Below are positions 38,120-47,358 of a stretch of 62,431 nt of DNA, piece by piece. The notes under the pieces were generated by a model. It did not search any database and was not told where the DNA came from. It saw only the letters and a program-made list of their open reading frames with translations. The stretch comes from an uncultured Tateyamaria sp. (GTDB lineage Bacteria; Pseudomonadota; Alphaproteobacteria; Rhodobacterales; Rhodobacteraceae). Where the stretch lies: NCBI RefSeq assembly GCF_947488715.1, contig NZ_CANLAG010000013.1:1-62431 (forward strand), written 5' to 3'. How positions within the stretch are numbered: position 1 is the stretch's first letter; each line of letters opens with the position of its first letter. The translations under genes and the position numbers were made by a program.

Positions 38120-38476
38120 ATGGCACAGGCGAAATCGGACAAGAAGACACCCAAAAAACCGCAACAGGTGTACACCCTGCTGGTTCAGATTGGGCGCAAG
38201 GACGGTGATGGTCTGCCTGATGGTGCCACTGGTGCCGCGCTGATGTGCTTTTCCAGCGGTGTGGATGAGGCGGAAGCCGTGCGCGAGACGGTTGCCCTGC
38301 TGAAACAGGCGGACACGGCACCGTTGGACGTGACGGGTTACGGGACGTTGGCCGAGCGCGAGGCCGAAGGTCACGAGATCAGCGATGATGAGCGTGCGTT
38401 GATGCAGCGCGCGTCGGATGAGAACGCGGTCATCGTGGCGCAGGTCACGCCGTTCTTCGGAGACGAGGACGCTTAG
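38120..38476 (+). CDS. Hypothetical protein
   Basis: 118 residues. The start MAQAKSDKKTPKKPQ has GGGAG eight bases upstream. A Lys-rich N-terminus is followed by VYTLLVQIGRKDG and an acidic helical C-terminus ending FFGDEDA; it looks like a small soluble alpha/beta protein. No family recognised. The stop shares TTAG with the stop of the convergent Hint gene. Confidence 0.7.
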   Translation: MAQAKSDKKTPKKPQQVYTLLVQIGRKDGDGLPDGATGAALMCFSSGVDEAEAVRETVALLKQADTAPLDVTGYGTLAEREAEGHEISDDERALMQRASDENAVIVAQVTPFFGDEDA

Positions 38477-39549
38477 GCGGCGCGTTGGTCGATCAGGGTG
38501 ATCGCCTCGAACGGGTCCAGCACCTGATGGATCGGGCGGGCATGTTCGGGCAGCAGCCTGCTGGGGACATTGGCCAGAATACTGGCACCAAGCCGCGCCT
38601 TGTGCCGCCGTATGCGCCCGATATAGAGACTTTCCAGCGCACAACCGGCGGCAACGATCACCTCGTGACCGGGCAGAACCAGTTGCACATAGTCTGCCAC
38701 ATTCGCGGGTGCTGACCATGTGGCGGCAAAGCCGTTGACGAGGTGCCGCGCGGGGACCAGCACGGCCTCTTGGCCAAAGATGTATTCCACCTCGGAGCCT
38801 TGCAGGACCAGCCGTTGTTCGGGTGCCACGACGATATCACGGGTCAGGCCAAAGTAGGGCGCATGCAGGCGCACCGGTGCGAAACTGCCACGTGCGGGGA
38901 CGCTGGTGCGGACGGTGTGCAGCACGGGAACGATGTCGCCGGTATTTGTCAGAACGGTATCACCGCGCTGGAGCGTTTTGGCGGGGCGGTATCCGCCGGG
39001 TGTGGCAATCGGGGTTTCGGGGTGCAGTGTCGGCATTGGTCCCACGGGTGCGATGTCTGTGGCGACGGCGCCAAAGATCACCTCTTTGGACAGGGTGCGC
39101 GCGGCGTGGTTCAGCATGAGGCCTCGCAGGTCGTCCGTTCGTTGGGGGCGGGGGGCGTGGACCTGATTGGTGACAACGCGCGCGCGCTCGGGCTGTTCGA
39201 GAGCTAACCGGGCCCAACCGTTGGGCGTGTCCCAGGCATAGGTCACGCGCAAGGTGTGCGCACGGCCATCGCCGGTCCAGCGGATCGCCGCGTGGATGAT
39301 GTCGTCGTGTTGGCGGTGCACCATCGCGATGCCACCGCCCGGAATGGCGCGAAAAACCAGTTCGCGCGCCCAGGGCACGTTTTCCGCAATCCCCAAGAGG
39401 TCATGCGGCCGCATATGCCCGGCCACTTGTGTCTCGAACATCAAAGTGCCGCGTTCCAACAGGGCCGCGACCGGGGCCGCGCCGCGTGGTTTGAACCCCT
39501 TGGGTGAAAACCGGCCGTCCAGGTGATCTGCCAGCCCGATCCAGTTCAT
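38473..39549 (-). CDS. Hint-domain protein with degenerate nucleophile
   Basis: 358 residues. The C-terminal half (from about residue 172) matches the Hint_2 module: IATPGGYRPAKTLQRGDTVL, a central DIVVAPEQRLVLQGSEVEY and VPARHLVNG. The start of the module reads PMPTLHPETP: where the neighbour has the Cys nucleophile, this protein has Thr174. The N-terminal ~165 residues look like a beta-sandwich (laminin-G-like), not firmly assigned. Start overlaps the neighbour's stop (ATGA), so both are co-translated. Confidence 0.85.
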   Translation of the reverse strand: MNWIGLADHLDGRFSPKGFKPRGAAPVAALLERGTLMFETQVAGHMRPHDLLGIAENVPWARELVFRAIPGGGIAMVHRQHDDIIHAAIRWTGDGRAHTLRVTYAWDTPNGWARLALEQPERARVVTNQVHAPRPQRTDDLRGLMLNHAARTLSKEVIFGAVATDIAPVGPMPTLHPETPIATPGGYRPAKTLQRGDTVLTNTGDIVPVLHTVRTSVPARGSFAPVRLHAPYFGLTRDIVVAPEQRLVLQGSEVEYIFGQEAVLVPARHLVNGFAATWSAPANVADYVQLVLPGHEVIVAAGCALESLYIGRIRRHKARLGASILANVPSRLLPEHARPIHQVLDPFEAITLIDQRAA

Positions 39550-41147
39550 GCGGCGGCCCGTGCTTTGCGCCAGAGGTCAGCCTCGTATCTGCGCAGAGTA
39601 CGCCGCGCCGCCGGGCTGTAGCCATCGCCGGTCTGGGGATCGAGTTCCGGGAAGATGGCACAGATTTCGGCCACGATCTCGCGTTCAAAGCTCTTGGTTG
39701 TTTGCGGTCCGGGCAGGAAGCTCTCGGTGGCGAGGCCGCCGGAGAACACCACCTGGTGCTTGTCAAACATGAGGTGGACATAGGTCACGGTGCCGCCGAC
39801 CTGCCGGGTGACAGAGCGGTCGTTGACCAGATCCTTGGCCGCCACGAGCACTTCGCGTTCGCCAAAGAGCAGTTCGGCGAGGCTGTCGCGGATCATGACG
39901 CGGTGCAGGGGCGATACCATCACATCCGCATGCGCCCCAAACGTGTTGGCGCGGATCAGGATGGGGGCGAAATCGGCTTCGGCGGCGACGGTGCGTGTGC
40001 CAACCCACCTGAGCGGTTGCGCGCCGTCGTCCTGGGTCATCACCAGATCGCCGCATTGCAGGTTTTCGACCGGGACATCGCCGTTGGCGGTGGCAATCAT
40101 CGTTCCCGCCACGAAACAGGGGATCGAGGTCGCGTTGACAAAGCCGGTGTCGGTGTCGACGCCATCCGTCACGGTGTAGGTGAAGTTGAAGTCTTCTTCG
40201 TCGCCGTCACCGACGACGGTAAATTCGCCGTTCGGCCCAAGCGTGACCTGTTGCCCGGTTGGCAGGGTGATGGTGGTGCCGATGCCGGTGACGGGGTCAT
40301 AGCTGACGGCCTGGCCGTTGATATGGGTGATGGTCAGCGTGGTGCCCGGTTGGCTGACATCGTTGTCGAGCACGTTGAACGACGTTGTCCCATCGGGGTA
40401 GACGTTCACGTCATCCGACAGCGCCACGAGGTTCGTCTGAACGCTGTCACCGGCGATGAGCAGGTTGGAGTCGTATTGGTTGTCGCTGACATCCGCGATG
40501 CCGATGCGGATCGAATTCACGACATTGGGCTGGACCACCATGGTCAGGGTCAGCGTGATCGTGAACCCGTCCATTTCGGTGTTGTAGTCGTCGTTCATAT
40601 TGTCGACGAACATGTTGATGTTGTTGGTCGTGTTGATGTTGCCGGGGTCGGTGTCGCCGTTGCCCACGTCCATCTCGACGAACTGTCCGTTGACCCAGAC
40701 GCCCACGAAATCCTGAAAGACCGAATTCTGGAATTCCGGGTATTCCTCGGAGCTGAAGACGAACTGCATCGTCATCACGTTGCCCGTCGGGATGAAATCC
40801 ACATCCAGATAGGACGCGTCAAAGGTGCGCGCACCCGCAGCCGCGTTGAACTGGCTGTTGTTGTTCTGGCCGGACGTGTTGGTTGTTGTGCTGTTGGACT
40901 GGTTCGAGGACCCGGAGGAGTTGGTAAAATCCTCGACCTCGCCCGTGGACAGGATCACGCCCGTGTCGCTGGGCGTGACGCCGGGTGACACGCTGTCGCC
41001 GTTGGAATAGATGCCCGCGCTGTCGATGTCGCCGGTGTAGGAGGACGACACCACCTGTACCCCGTTGCCGAAGATGGCGTTTGCCATATCCGTCGCGTCC
41101 ACGCCTTCGCGCACTGTTTGGATCGGAAGTTCCGATGCTGCTACCAT
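39546..41147 (-). CDS. Choice-of-anchor-L and Hint domain surface/secreted protein
   Basis: 533 residues. Residues ~20-230 fit the choice-of-anchor-L domain: [46 protein letters not shown]. About 240-340 is a VCBS/cadherin-like segment ([17 protein letters not shown]). The Hint module starts at Cys344 ([17 protein letters not shown]) and continues [20 protein letters not shown]. Asn/Thr/Ser-rich, Cys-poor and no classic signal peptide: probably exported by type I secretion, as for other rhodobacterial Hint proteins, though I see no secretion genes nearby. Confidence 0.85.
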   Translation of the reverse strand: MVAASELPIQTVREGVDATDMANAIFGNGVQVVSSSYTGDIDSAGIYSNGDSVSPGVTPSDTGVILSTGEVEDFTNSSGSSNQSNSTTTNTSGQNNNSQFNAAAGARTFDASYLDVDFIPTGNVMTMQFVFSSEEYPEFQNSVFQDFVGVWVNGQFVEMDVGNGDTDPGNINTTNNINMFVDNMNDDYNTEMDGFTITLTLTMVVQPNVVNSIRIGIADVSDNQYDSNLLIAGDSVQTNLVALSDDVNVYPDGTTSFNVLDNDVSQPGTTLTITHINGQAVSYDPVTGIGTTITLPTGQQVTLGPNGEFTVVGDGDEEDFNFTYTVTDGVDTDTGFVNATSIPCFVAGTMIATANGDVPVENLQCGDLVMTQDDGAQPLRWVGTRTVAAEADFAPILIRANTFGAHADVMVSPLHRVMIRDSLAELLFGEREVLVAAKDLVNDRSVTRQVGGTVTYVHLMFDKHQVVFSGGLATESFLPGPQTTKSFEREIVAEICAIFPELDPQTGDGYSPAARRTLRRYEADLWRKARAAA

Positions 41148-41390
41148 AGTCTGCCCACCCCAAAGTTGACGGCAGAACGCAAGCAGCGCACGCGGTTCAC
41201 CCACGTGTCTCGGTGTGCTGTTTTTTGCACTTTTACTGGCCGCGCGTTGGCGACCGGACTGCTGATACCCTGCCTCGGGTCATATTATTGCACCCACCCT
41301 AGCACAGCTATTCACGGGCTGTTAACTCTCTTGTCGGTGCAAGGGGCTGGAATCGCGTCCTTTTCGCCACAACCTATTGTAGGAGCCACC

Positions 41391-42536
41391 ATGACCCCCG
41401 TTGATCCCGTTGCCTTGACCGCCGATCTGGTGCGGTGCCCGTCTGTCACCCCTGCGGATGAGGGTGCGCTGGATGTGCTGCATGATCTGCTTGAGGGGGC
41501 CGGGTTTGACTGTGCCTGGGCGGATCGGGGCGGTATTCGCAACCTCTTTGCCCGCTGGGGCGCGCAGGGGCACGGGCGCACGTTCGGGTTCAATGGGCAC
41601 ACGGATGTGGTGCCGATTGGGGATGCGGATGCGTGGACGCAGGCGCCCTTTGGTGCCGATATCGTGGATGGAGTCATGTACGGGCGCGGCACGACGGATA
41701 TGAAGTCGGGCGTTGCCGCCTTTGCCGCGGCGGCGGTGGATTTCGTGCGGGACACGCCGCCCGACGGGGCCATCATCATCGCCATCACGGGCGACGAGGA
41801 AGGCGACGCGCAGGATGGCACGACCGCGCTGCTCGCGCATATGGATCAGGCGGGCGAGGCGATGTCGGTCTGTCTGGTAGGCGAGCCGACCTGCCCCGAG
41901 ACCATGGGCGAGATGATGAAGATCGGGCGGCGCGGGTCGATGACCGCGTGGTTCAGCGTCACGGGCGTGCAGGGGCATTCGGCCTATCCGCATAGGGCCA
42001 AAAACCCGCTGCCGCCGATGATGCGGTTGATGGATCAGTTGGCGAGCCATGAGCTGGACGCGGGCAACGACCACTTTGACGCCTCGACGCTGGCGGTGGT
42101 CACGGTGGACACGGGCAATCCGGCGACCAATGTGATCCCAGCGCAGGCGACAGCGGCGGTCAACATCCGGTTCAACGACATCCATTCCGGCGACAGCCTG
42201 ACCGCGTGGTTGCAGGCGCAGGCCGATGCGGTGGCCGTGGCTTACGGTGTCGAGATCGAGATGCGGGTGAAGGTGTCGGGCGAAAGTTTCCTGACCCCGC
42301 CCGGTGATCTGTCGGACATCGTGGCCGCCGCCGTGACCGCAGAGACGGGTGTGACCCCGGTGCTGAGCACATCGGGCGGCACCTCGGATGCAAGGTTTAT
42401 CAAAGATCACTGCCCGGTGGTGGAGTTCGGCCTGGTGGGGCAGTCGATGCACAAGGTGGATGAACACGTGCGGGTCGCGCATATTCACCAGCTCAAGGGG
42501 GTCTATGCGCGGATATTGCGGGACTATTTCGCATGA
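41391..42536 (+). CDS. dapE: Succinyl-diaminopimelate desuccinylase
   Basis: 381 residues, M20 metallopeptidase family. Releases LL-diaminopimelate from its N-succinyl form. The dinuclear zinc ligands are in [30 protein letters not shown] and VGEPTC, with a final MHKVDE His. The start [16 protein letters not shown] follows GGAG (AGGAGCCACC). An upstream open stretch lies in the divergent promoter region. The gene leads a tightly coupled three-gene run. Confidence 0.97.
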   Translation: MTPVDPVALTADLVRCPSVTPADEGALDVLHDLLEGAGFDCAWADRGGIRNLFARWGAQGHGRTFGFNGHTDVVPIGDADAWTQAPFGADIVDGVMYGRGTTDMKSGVAAFAAAAVDFVRDTPPDGAIIIAITGDEEGDAQDGTTALLAHMDQAGEAMSVCLVGEPTCPETMGEMMKIGRRGSMTAWFSVTGVQGHSAYPHRAKNPLPPMMRLMDQLASHELDAGNDHFDASTLAVVTVDTGNPATNVIPAQATAAVNIRFNDIHSGDSLTAWLQAQADAVAVAYGVEIEMRVKVSGESFLTPPGDLSDIVAAAVTAETGVTPVLSTSGGTSDARFIKDHCPVVEFGLVGQSMHKVDEHVRVAHIHQLKGVYARILRDYFA

Positions 42537-42955
42537 ACTGGGTGATTGAACAGACGGATGATCTGGCCACCTGCCTTGAGCTGCGGCGCGTCGTGTTCAT
42601 GGAGGAGCAGGGCGTCAGCGAGGCCGATGAGCGCGATGGGCGCGACGGCGATGCGCTGCACGTGCTGGCGACGCGGGACGGTGTGGCGCTGGGCTGTGCG
42701 CGTATTCTGGTTGCGGAGGGGGTGGCCAAGATCGGGCGGGTCTGTGTGCTGCAAGAGGCGCGGGGCACGGGGCTGGGGGCGGCGATCATCACCGTGTGCC
42801 TTGATGTGGCGCGAGCGCAGCCGGGCGTGACGCGGGCGAAACTGGGCGCGCAGGTTCATGCGCTGGCGTTCTATGAAAAGCTGGGGTTTGCCGCCTTTGG
42901 CCCCGTCTATGACGATGCGGGGATTCCGCACCGGGACATGGACCGCGATTTGTGA
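42533..42955 (+). CDS. GNAT-family acetyltransferase
   Basis: 140 residues. The acetyl-CoA loop is [15 protein letters not shown] (R-x-x-G-x-G/A type), with [19 protein letters not shown] and a C-terminal [27 protein letters not shown] as in ElaA/YjcF-like members. Substrate unknown. ATGA overlap with dapE; GTGA overlap with the next gene. Confidence 0.9.
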   Translation: MNWVIEQTDDLATCLELRRVVFMEEQGVSEADERDGRDGDALHVLATRDGVALGCARILVAEGVAKIGRVCVLQEARGTGLGAAIITVCLDVARAQPGVTRAKLGAQVHALAFYEKLGFAAFGPVYDDAGIPHRDMDRDL

Positions 42956-43521
42956 GGCCCACACTTGTCATCATGGTCAAGGTGCCGCGCCCCGGTCGGG
43001 TCAAGACGCGGCTGGGCCGGGACATTGGCATGACCGCTGCGGCGTGGTGGTTTCGCCATCAGGTGCGCCGCCTGTTGCGCCGGATCGAGGACCCGCGTTG
43101 GGACACGGTGCTGGCGGTGGCACCGGACGCCGAGGGGCTGCAATCGCGGGTCTGGCCCGCGCGGTTCACCCGCTGGGCGCAAGGGCGCGGGTCGCTTGGC
43201 GATCGGATGATCCGCATGATGCGGCAAGCGGGCGGGCCGGTCTGTGTGATCGGTGCGGATATTCCCGGTGTCACCCGGCAGCGGGTGGCCGAGGCCTTTG
43301 CCGCGCTGGGCAACCATGACGCCGTGTTCGGGCCGGCGCCCGATGGAGGATATTGGCTGATCGGGGTGAAAACAGGCTCTAAGCTGGGCAAAAGCGCCCT
43401 TGATGGGGTGCGGTGGTCGACGGAACATGCGCTGGCCGACAGCCGTGCGGCGATGGATCTGCCGCGTGTGGCGGTTGTGCAGACGCTTGCGGATGTGGAC
43501 ACCGCCTACGATTTGCCATGA
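42952..43521 (+). CDS. DUF2064/TIGR04282-family putative glycosyltransferase
   Basis: 189 residues. MVKVPRPGRVKTRLGRDIG is the nucleotide-sugar-binding opening of this family; VIGADIPGVTRQRV and FGPAPDGGYWLIGVK follow, the latter diagnostic. The family has a GT-A fold and unknown acceptor. GTG start from the overlap; an ATG seven codons on is the alternative. Confidence 0.88.
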   Translation: MRPTLVIMVKVPRPGRVKTRLGRDIGMTAAAWWFRHQVRRLLRRIEDPRWDTVLAVAPDAEGLQSRVWPARFTRWAQGRGSLGDRMIRMMRQAGGPVCVIGADIPGVTRQRVAEAFAALGNHDAVFGPAPDGGYWLIGVKTGSKLGKSALDGVRWSTEHALADSRAAMDLPRVAVVQTLADVDTAYDLP

Positions 43522-43552
43522 CGGCCCCAGACCCGCGTGATACCCAGAACGC

Positions 43553-45805
43553 ATGACGCGTATCCCCACAAAACCCGAGATCCTCGACTGGATTTCCGCC
43601 AATCCGACCCTGACCGCCAAGCGTGACATCGCCAAGGCGTTCGGCATCAAGGGCGCGGCGCGGATCGACCTTAAACGCATCCTCAAGGAGCTTGAGGCCG
43701 AGGGGCATCTGGAAAAGCGCAAGAAGACCTATCAGGACCCCGACCGCCTGCCGCCTGTGAGCGTGTTGCAGGTGGTGGAGCCGGATGCGGACGGGGACCT
43801 GTTTGCCCGCCCGATGGAGTGGCACGGCACGGGGGTCGAGCCGCGCATCCTGATCGTGCCGCGCGCGTCCGACCCGGCGCTGGGCGCGGGGGACCGCATC
43901 CTGGCGCGGCTGACGCTGGTGCAGGGGGATGACCACCATTACGAGGCGCGGCTGATCCGGCGGATCGGGACCAACCCGCGCCGCGTTCTGGGTGTCTTTC
44001 GCAAGGGGGCCGAGGGCGGGCGGATCGTGCCCGTGGACAAGGGCAGTGACCGCGAGTGGACCGTTGCGGCGGATGCGACCGGCGGTGCCAAGGATGGGGA
44101 GCTGGTCGAGGCCGAACAGGCGGGGCCCAAGACGCGCATCGGCCTGCCGCGTGCGCGGATCGTGGACCGGCTGGGTGACCCATCAGCGCCCAAGGCGGTG
44201 TCGCTGATTGCGATCCATGAACACGGCATACCGGACAGTTTCCCCGACGATGTGGTGGCCGAGGCGGATGCGCAGAAACCTGCGGGCCTGAAGGGGCGCG
44301 AGGACCTGCGCGAGATGCCGTTGGTCACGATTGACCCGTGGGATGCGCGCGACCATGACGACGCGTGCTATGCCCATGCGGATGAGGACCCCAAGAACGC
44401 GGGCGGGCATGTGATCTGGGTCGCGATCGCGGATGTGGCGGCCTATGTCACGCCTGGCTCTGCGCTGGACCGCGAGGCGCGCAAGCGGGGGAACTCCACC
44501 TATTTCCCCGACCGTGTGGTGCCGATGCTGCCGGATCGGTTGTCGGGCGACCTGTGTTCGTTGCACGAGGGTGTGCCGCGCGCCTGTATCGCCGTGCGGA
44601 TGCAGATCGACGCGCAGGGCGAAAAGATCGGGCACAGCTTTCACCGGGGGTTGATGCGGTCGCCTGCGTCACTGAATTACGAAGAGGTACAGGCCGCCAT
44701 GGATGGCGCGCCGAATGACCGCACTGCGCTCTTGTTAGAGCCTGTTTTGAAGCCTTTGTACGCCGCCTATGCCGCGCTGGTCGAGGCGCGCAGGAAGCGG
44801 CAGCCGCTGGAGTTGGACCTGCCGGAGCGGCAGATCGTGCTGGACGACGATGGCACCGTGCGGTCGGTGAATTTCAAGGACCGGCTGGATGCCCACCGGT
44901 TGATCGAAGAGTTCATGGTGCTAGCCAATGTTGCCGCCGCCGAGACGCTGATCGCCAAATCGCAGCCGTTGCTATTCCGTGTCCACGAGGAGCCGTCGCC
45001 CGACAAGCTGGATGCGCTGCGCGAGACGGCGCAGGCGGCAGGGTTGAATTTGGCCAAGGGACAGGTGCTGAAGACCGCGCATCTGAACCGGTTGCTGGCG
45101 CAGGCGTCCGAGACCGAGGATGCGGAGTTGATCAATATCTCGACCCTGCGGTCGATGACGCAGGCCTATTACGGGCCGCAGAATTTCGGGCATTTCGGGT
45201 TGGCGCTGAAGAGTTACGCGCATTTCACATCGCCCATCCGGCGCTATGCCGACCTGATCGTGCACCGCGCGCTGATCACGGCGCATGGCTGGGGTAAGGA
45301 CGGGCTGCGGGCAGAGGATGCGGAGGGGTTGGAGAAGACCGGCACGCATATCTCGGACACCGAGCGCCGGTCGATGGTCGCCGAACGGGACACGACCGAC
45401 CGCTACCTTGCCGCGTACCTGAGCGAACGGGTGGGCGACGAGATGGAGGGGCGAATCTCGGGCATCGCGAAGTTCGGGATTTTTGTGAAGCTGGACGACA
45501 GCGGGGCCGATGGGTTGGTGCCGATGCGGGCGATCGGGGCGGAGTATTTCCACTATGACCGCGAGGCGAACACGCTGATGGGGTCGGACACGGGCATGAT
45601 CATCAGCCTGGGTCAGCGCGCCACCGTGCGTCTGGCCGAGGCGGTGCCGGTGACGGGTGGCATTGCGCTGGAGCTGCTGGCGCTGGACGGGCAATCGCTG
45701 CCCAAGGGGCGGCAATCGCCTGCGGGGCGCAGCCCGCGCCGCAAGGCGGTGAAGTCCAAGCGGCGCAGTGACAAGGCCAAGCGCAAGGTCAGTCGCAAGC
45801 GTTAG
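43553..45805 (+). CDS. rnr: Ribonuclease R
   Basis: 750 residues. 3'-5' exoribonuclease degrading structured RNA. An N-terminal winged-helix segment (DIAKAFGIKGAARIDLKRIL) comes first, then two cold-shock domains. The RNB domain starts at VTIDPWDARDHDDACYA with the catalytic Asp cluster and has YADLIVHRAL and HISDTERRSMVAER. An S1 domain follows (ISGIAKFGIFVKLDDSGADG), and a short Lys/Arg-rich tail. Stop shares TTAG with the convergent GST gene. Confidence 0.97.
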   Translation: MTRIPTKPEILDWISANPTLTAKRDIAKAFGIKGAARIDLKRILKELEAEGHLEKRKKTYQDPDRLPPVSVLQVVEPDADGDLFARPMEWHGTGVEPRILIVPRASDPALGAGDRILARLTLVQGDDHHYEARLIRRIGTNPRRVLGVFRKGAEGGRIVPVDKGSDREWTVAADATGGAKDGELVEAEQAGPKTRIGLPRARIVDRLGDPSAPKAVSLIAIHEHGIPDSFPDDVVAEADAQKPAGLKGREDLREMPLVTIDPWDARDHDDACYAHADEDPKNAGGHVIWVAIADVAAYVTPGSALDREARKRGNSTYFPDRVVPMLPDRLSGDLCSLHEGVPRACIAVRMQIDAQGEKIGHSFHRGLMRSPASLNYEEVQAAMDGAPNDRTALLLEPVLKPLYAAYAALVEARRKRQPLELDLPERQIVLDDDGTVRSVNFKDRLDAHRLIEEFMVLANVAAAETLIAKSQPLLFRVHEEPSPDKLDALRETAQAAGLNLAKGQVLKTAHLNRLLAQASETEDAELINISTLRSMTQAYYGPQNFGHFGLALKSYAHFTSPIRRYADLIVHRALITAHGWGKDGLRAEDAEGLEKTGTHISDTERRSMVAERDTTDRYLAAYLSERVGDEMEGRISGIAKFGIFVKLDDSGADGLVPMRAIGAEYFHYDREANTLMGSDTGMIISLGQRATVRLAEAVPVTGGIALELLALDGQSLPKGRQSPAGRSPRRKAVKSKRRSDKAKRKVSRKR

Positions 45806-46494
45806 CCCAGGGCCTCGGCCACGCGGGCCATGTATTGCGTCAGGATCAGATCCTCTCGCACACGGCGCGACAGGGCGGTGCCGCCCGGTGTGCCTGCCAT
45901 GGCGCCCAGCATCGCCGCGACGCTGGCATCTGCCGCCGTGGGGGTGGGGCCGAAGAGGAACGGCCCGTGCCACAGACGGTCGGTGATGGCCTGCAAATCC
46001 GGTTCGATCCGGTCCAGCCGTTCGCCCGCGGTCAGTCGCCCGAGACCTTGGGTGTCCATCCCCTTGAGCAGCATCCGGCGGATGCCACGGGTGATCCAGT
46101 TGCGGATCAGGGCGGGGATGGCGGAGAAATATGTGTCTCTAACCAGGGGCCAAACGGCCTTGTCGCCCCAACGGTCCATGACGATGTGGAAGTACATGTG
46201 TTCTTCGGCCATGCGGATAAAGGCGCGGCTGGTGGCGCGGTCAAGATCGCTGAGACCTTCGTCAAAGCGGGCGCCGTGCTCTTCGAGCCAGGTGCGGATG
46301 TTGTCGCTGTCGCCGATGATCTCGCCATCGACCCAGAGCGCGGGCAGTTTGCCCTTGGGCCAGTTGCGGGGATCGGGCGTGTCCTTGCGCTGCCAGGGCA
46401 GGCCGGACAGGTTCAGCAGGTACAGCGCCTTGACGCAGAAGGGGCTGCCGCTGGGTTGGCCAAAGGCGGGGGGATAGGTGACCAAGGTAAGCAT
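45802..46494 (-). CDS. Glutathione S-transferase family protein
   Basis: 230 residues. Thioredoxin-like N-terminal domain with a catalytic-type SPFCVKALYLLNLSG and the cis-Pro/SNAIL-like GKLPALWVDGEIIGDSDNI, then an all-helical C-terminal domain. The presence of a Cys in the N-terminal motif suggests a beta/omega-like member, with thiol-transfer chemistry. Divergent from the WYL regulator; the two may be regulated together. Confidence 0.88.
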   Translation of the reverse strand: MLTLVTYPPAFGQPSGSPFCVKALYLLNLSGLPWQRKDTPDPRNWPKGKLPALWVDGEIIGDSDNIRTWLEEHGARFDEGLSDLDRATSRAFIRMAEEHMYFHIVMDRWGDKAVWPLVRDTYFSAIPALIRNWITRGIRRMLLKGMDTQGLGRLTAGERLDRIEPDLQAITDRLWHGPFLFGPTPTAADASVAAMLGAMAGTPGGTALSRRVREDLILTQYMARVAEALG

Positions 46495-46544
46495 CGGTGT
46501 CTCCGTATGAGAAAACTGTGGACCCAGTGATTAACGATGCCTGT

Positions 46545-46559
46545 TGTCAATTCCTGACA
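46545..46559. promoter_or_regulatory. Candidate operator for the WYL regulator
   Basis: TGTCA-ATTCC-TGACA lies 22 bases before the WYL gene and 50 bases before the divergent GST gene. A dyad at such a position fits autoregulation and control of the neighbour. Confidence 0.45.
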
Positions 46560-46581
46560 GTACGTGTGCTATGGTGAGGAC

Positions 46582-47301
46582 ATGACACGTACACACCGCC
46601 TGTTCCAATTGATGCAGACCCTGCGCCGGATGACGCCGCCCGTGACCGCGCAGGCGCTGGCCCATGACATGGATGTGTCGCTGCGCACGATCTACCGCGA
46701 CATTGACGAATTGCGCGGGCTTGGTGCGGTGATTGATGGGGAGGCGGGGTTTGGGTTTACCCTGATCGAGGATGCGACGCTGCCGCCCCTGGGGTTTGAG
46801 GATGACGAGCTGGAGGCGCTGGTTCTGGGGCTGCGGGATGTGGCGGTGATTGCCGATCCGGCGCTGGCCAAGGCGGCGACATCCGCGCTGGCCAAGATAC
46901 AGGCGCGGGTGCCGCCGAAACAGGCGCACCGGCTGAAACACGCGGTGCTGGATGCGCGCCGGTATTGGCGGCCCGAGCCGCCGCGCATCGATGTCGTGGA
47001 CCTGCGGCAGGCGGCGTGGGACGAGGTCAGCGTGCGCTTTGCCTATGAGGACGCCAAGGGCGACCAGACCGAGCGCAAGGTCAAGCCGCTGGGCATCGTG
47101 TACATGGAAAATACCAACGTATTATTGGCCTGGTGCCACCTGCGCGAGGATTTCCGGATGTTCCGGTTGGACCGCATGGATGATCTGGTTGTGACCGACG
47201 ACAGCTTTCGCCCGCACCGTGTGCCATTGCTGCGCGATCATCTGGCCCGGATTCGCGAAGAGGTGGATCATGTGGCGAAGGACCGCGCGCGCGCGGATTG
47301 A
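46582..47301 (+). CDS. YafY/WYL-domain transcriptional regulator
   Basis: 239 residues. The N-terminal HTH_11 domain is typical: RLFQLMQTLRRMTPPVTAQA then VSLRTIYRDIDEL as recognition helix. The C-terminal WYL domain (from about 140) has the ligand-binding W/Y/L-like positions in NTNVLLAWCHLREDFRMFRLDRM. Such proteins often sense nucleotides or small ligands. ATG chosen for the GAGG site four bases upstream. GST gene and dyad next to it suggest local regulation. Confidence 0.92.
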   Translation: MTRTHRLFQLMQTLRRMTPPVTAQALAHDMDVSLRTIYRDIDELRGLGAVIDGEAGFGFTLIEDATLPPLGFEDDELEALVLGLRDVAVIADPALAKAATSALAKIQARVPPKQAHRLKHAVLDARRYWRPEPPRIDVVDLRQAAWDEVSVRFAYEDAKGDQTERKVKPLGIVYMENTNVLLAWCHLREDFRMFRLDRMDDLVVTDDSFRPHRVPLLRDHLARIREEVDHVAKDRARAD

Positions 47302-47358
47302 TCCCTTTCGTGGCGGCGCTATTGTCGCTAGATTGGAAACAACGCGAAACAAGCGACC

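Noticed and set aside
38090..38120. tRNA T-arm-like GGTTCGAATGC
   Set aside because: No matching acceptor, D or anticodon stems around it; it lies before a protein gene.
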